Positions 5,941-6,918 of a DNA stretch of 6,918 nt are shown here, in pieces; position 1 is the stretch's first letter, and every line of letters starts with the position of its first letter. Both the position numbers and the translations under genes were made by a program. The notes under the pieces are model-generated. The model was given only the letters and a program-made list of their open reading frames with translations, was not told the DNA's origin and did not search any database. Location of the stretch: the NCBI GenBank assembly GCA_003647375.1, contig QMMS01000234.1, forward strand, positions 1 to 6,918, in the 5' to 3' direction. Origin of the DNA: Deltaproteobacteria bacterium (GTDB lineage Bacteria; Desulfobacterota; Desulfobacteria; Desulfobacterales; B30-G6).

Positions 5941-6084
5941 TTATATTTTGGCCATTTCGTTTGTGGTCAATGTGTGTTCACAAATAATTTTACGGGTATC
6001 AATAACGTCACAGATGTCAGCTACTGGCTCTTGTTCGAATTCTGCTGTCTCCTCATTTCTTATGTTGGTACTCGAAAAAATCAT
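5941..6084 (-). CDS. possible small ORF, 47 residues, overlapping the preceding gene
   Basis: A minus frame reads ATG-ATT-TTT-TCG from 6084 to a TAA at 5941-5943. Its product contains EETAEFEQEPVADICDVIDT then RKIICEHTLTTNEMAKI, an acidic, ordinary-looking protein sequence with two Cys. The frame overlaps the end of the 88-residue gene by 32 bases and ends 14 bp before the GTG of the membrane protein. The AAGGA for that gene overlaps or abuts this stop, an operon-like arrangement. No good ribosome site precedes the ATG. A GAGGAGA at about 6050 lies downstream of it and could serve a later, non-ATG start. I do not recognise the product. The case rests on residue composition and spacing. Confidence 0.4.
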   Translation of the reverse strand: MIFSSTNIRNEETAEFEQEPVADICDVIDTRKIICEHTLTTNEMAKI

Positions 6085-6319
6085 CAAGCGTAAGATTTCC
6101 TGCAGGTGTCATTCGGATACCTTTTCGCGGAACACAGATTTCCCCATTTTCCAGATTCACAACATATGTGGTTGTGAATTTATCCGGATCAACAATTCGG
6201 GCCCGGAGCGGTTTATAGTACATGGCGGCAAAAACACCGCCGGTAGTTTCGATAAACAGGATCAATTTTTCTTTGTATTTTTCAGGCACATTGTTTGGAA
6301 CGGCATTATCGTTGCTCAC
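6053..6319 (-). CDS. hypothetical protein, 88 residues
   Basis: I choose the GTG at 6319 because GGGAGG stands five bases upstream. Earlier in-frame ATGs at 6337 and 6379 would give longer products, but the added residues look like translated leader sequence. The 88-residue protein is soluble: a hydrophilic N-terminus (SNDNAVPNNVPEKYKEK), a probable strand LILFIETTGGVFAAMYY at 19-35, then RARIVDPDKFTTTYVVNLENGE (40-60) and a C-terminal LTLDDFFEYQ helix. The alternating strands suggest a small beta domain, but no catalytic motif is visible and I do not recognise a family. It lies downstream of proline dehydrogenase and upstream of the membrane protein on the same strand, so it probably shares their transcript. 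Confidence 0.7.
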   Translation of the reverse strand: MSNDNAVPNNVPEKYKEKLILFIETTGGVFAAMYYKPLRARIVDPDKFTTTYVVNLENGEICVPRKGIRMTPAGNLTLDDFFEYQHKK

Positions 6320-6402
6320 GCATCCCTCCCTTCTCATTTTTTTTCTAAAATTTCTTCCCAACCCGGCGAACATCTCCAAAGTATCAGCGATCCTTCGGGT
6401 TT

Positions 6403-6495
6403 TTAAGGAAGCGCCTTAATTTCCCCACTGGATGTACGCACACGCTTGACAACGATATCGAAAGGCACCCGGAAATCCTGATGCTTCCATCGCAA
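6403..6495 (-). other. possible tiny ORF(s) after proline dehydrogenase
   Basis: The 180-bp gap between proline dehydrogenase and the next gene holds two overlapping candidates. An ATG at 6490, five bases after AAGGA, opens a 24-residue ORF to 6416 with an RYRCQACAY motif. A TTG at 6495, in the proline dehydrogenase frame after its TGA-TAA double stop, opens 30 residues to 6403 (LRWKHQDFRVPFDIVVK then RVRTSSGEIKALP), which looks more like protein but starts poorly. At most one is real. A dyad TTAAGG-CGCTT-CCTTAA at 6403-6419 covers their 3' end. Confidence 0.25.
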
Positions 6496-6511
6496 TCCTT
6501 ATCAAGGATTG
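6493..6511 (-). promoter_or_regulatory. hairpin spanning the proline dehydrogenase stop codon
   Basis: CAATCCTT-GAT-AAGGATTG is a perfect 8-bp stem with a 3-base loop. The proline dehydrogenase stop TGA spans the end of the left arm and the loop, and the right arm contains AAGGA, five bases before an ATG. No T run follows, so it is not an intrinsic terminator. It could hide the ribosome site until a ribosome reaches the stop codon (translational coupling), or protect an mRNA end. Confidence 0.45.
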
Positions 6512-6918
6512 TGGACATTTCTTCGGCGTTTGCGTTCCTTGATAATTATTTCAAGCTCCTTGCTCATCTGTCCGGCGATGGCTGTATTTTCCTCGGCCCG
6601 CCGTGTCAGATAGGGCAGTGTCGATGCCAGCGGACCGAAAGGCAGATATTTACTGACGTTGTAGCCCGCATTGGCCAGGTTATAACTTATATTATCGCTC
6701 ATTCCGAAAAGCTGGGAGAAATAGATATGCGCATGGCTGTTCTCAAATTCCTGTTCACGCATATATTGAACTATCAGGTTACAGCTGTTTTCATTGTGGG
6801 TGCCCACACAAATTTCGATGAACGCTATGTGTTCCATGGACATTTTTACGGCTTCGTCAAAATCCCTGTCCGTATCCGCTTTGGTGGAATGGATGGGGGT
6901 TGCATACCCCAAAAAGCG
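6502..6918 (-). CDS. proline dehydrogenase, C-terminal part (5' end outside window)
   Basis: The last 138 residues of a FAD-dependent proline dehydrogenase (EC 1.5.5.2), which oxidises proline to pyrroline-5-carboxylate and passes electrons to the quinone pool. Visible family landmarks are GYATPIHSTKADTDRDFDEAV near the start of the fragment, the GTHNENS strand end, the block FSQLFGMSDNISYNLANAGY leading to KYLPFGP, and PYLTRRAEENT. This last block holds the paired Arg residues that bind the proline carboxylate in PutA-type enzymes. The C-terminus (KELEIIIKERKRRRNVHNP) is basic and ends without an aldehyde dehydrogenase domain, so this is a single-function enzyme rather than PutA. It resembles the eukaryotic/Bacteroidota-type sequence more than the short Thermus type. 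It heads the minus-strand gene group. The in-frame TTG at 6912 is not a start, because the frame is open to the window edge. Confidence 0.9.
   Translation of the reverse strand, partial: RFLGYATPIHSTKADTDRDFDEAVKMSMEHIAFIEICVGTHNENSCNLIVQYMREQEFENSHAHIYFSQLFGMSDNISYNLANAGYNVSKYLPFGPLASTLPYLTRRAEENTAIAGQMSKELEIIIKERKRRRNVHNP

Noticed and set aside
5879..6406. Plus-strand open frame of 175 codons
   Set aside because: Antisense to the membrane protein start, the 47-codon ORF and the 88-residue gene. The product looks like a random antisense translation rich in Ser, Phe and Cys.
6400..6425. Terminator formed by TTAAGG-CGCTT-CCTTAA with flanking GGG/CCC
   Set aside because: The stem is short and AT-rich, and no proper T run follows on the minus strand. 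The next gene in the same direction is close by.

Overview
The window looks like accessory DNA from an anaerobic, probably sulfate-reducing deltaproteobacterium (Desulfobacterota, Desulfobacteraceae-like). This is an inference from gene content: an NHL beta-propeller fused to a caspase-clan (C13-like) peptidase, an iron-sulfur flavoprotein-type oxidoreductase, a DUF3795 cysteine protein and a proline dehydrogenase. No rRNA, tRNA or CRISPR array is visible. The GC content of the transposon looks higher than that of the genes to its right.

Layout. Positions 1-1093 (minus) hold the remaining part of a large NHL-repeat/C13-like peptidase gene, open at the window edge and cut at its 5' end by a mobile element. 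Positions 1094-4051 are a roughly 2.96 kb transposon with imperfect terminal inverted repeats beginning TGT. On the minus strand, in transcription order, it carries a small zinc-ribbon protein, a DDE (rve) transposase with a Mu-type C-terminal barrel, and an AAA+ ATPase of the TniB/ExeA type, followed by a strong intrinsic terminator. This is the Mu/Tn7/Tn5053 logic (DDE enzyme plus ATPase) in a compact element. The zinc-ribbon gene appears to carry a +1 frameshift: its out-of-frame continuation runs into the transposase start with the same ATGA overlap that joins transposase and ATPase.

Positions 4166-5350 (plus) hold an iron-sulfur flavoprotein-like gene, a DUF3795 gene that stops halfway through the domain, and degenerate coding remnants. 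Positions 5456-6918 (minus) hold a closely spaced set that looks like one transcription unit: the 3' end of proline dehydrogenase, a possible tiny ORF whose ribosome site lies in a hairpin at the proline dehydrogenase stop, an 88-residue unknown protein, an overlapping 47-codon ORF and a four-helix membrane protein.

The element appears to have destroyed the 5' end of the NHL/peptidase gene. No continuation of that gene and no target-site duplication is seen on the right side, so a deletion or rearrangement accompanied or followed insertion. The most useful points for follow-up are the three-gene element with its repeated end motifs, the frameshift in its zinc-ribbon gene, and the small overlapping ORFs downstream of proline dehydrogenase.
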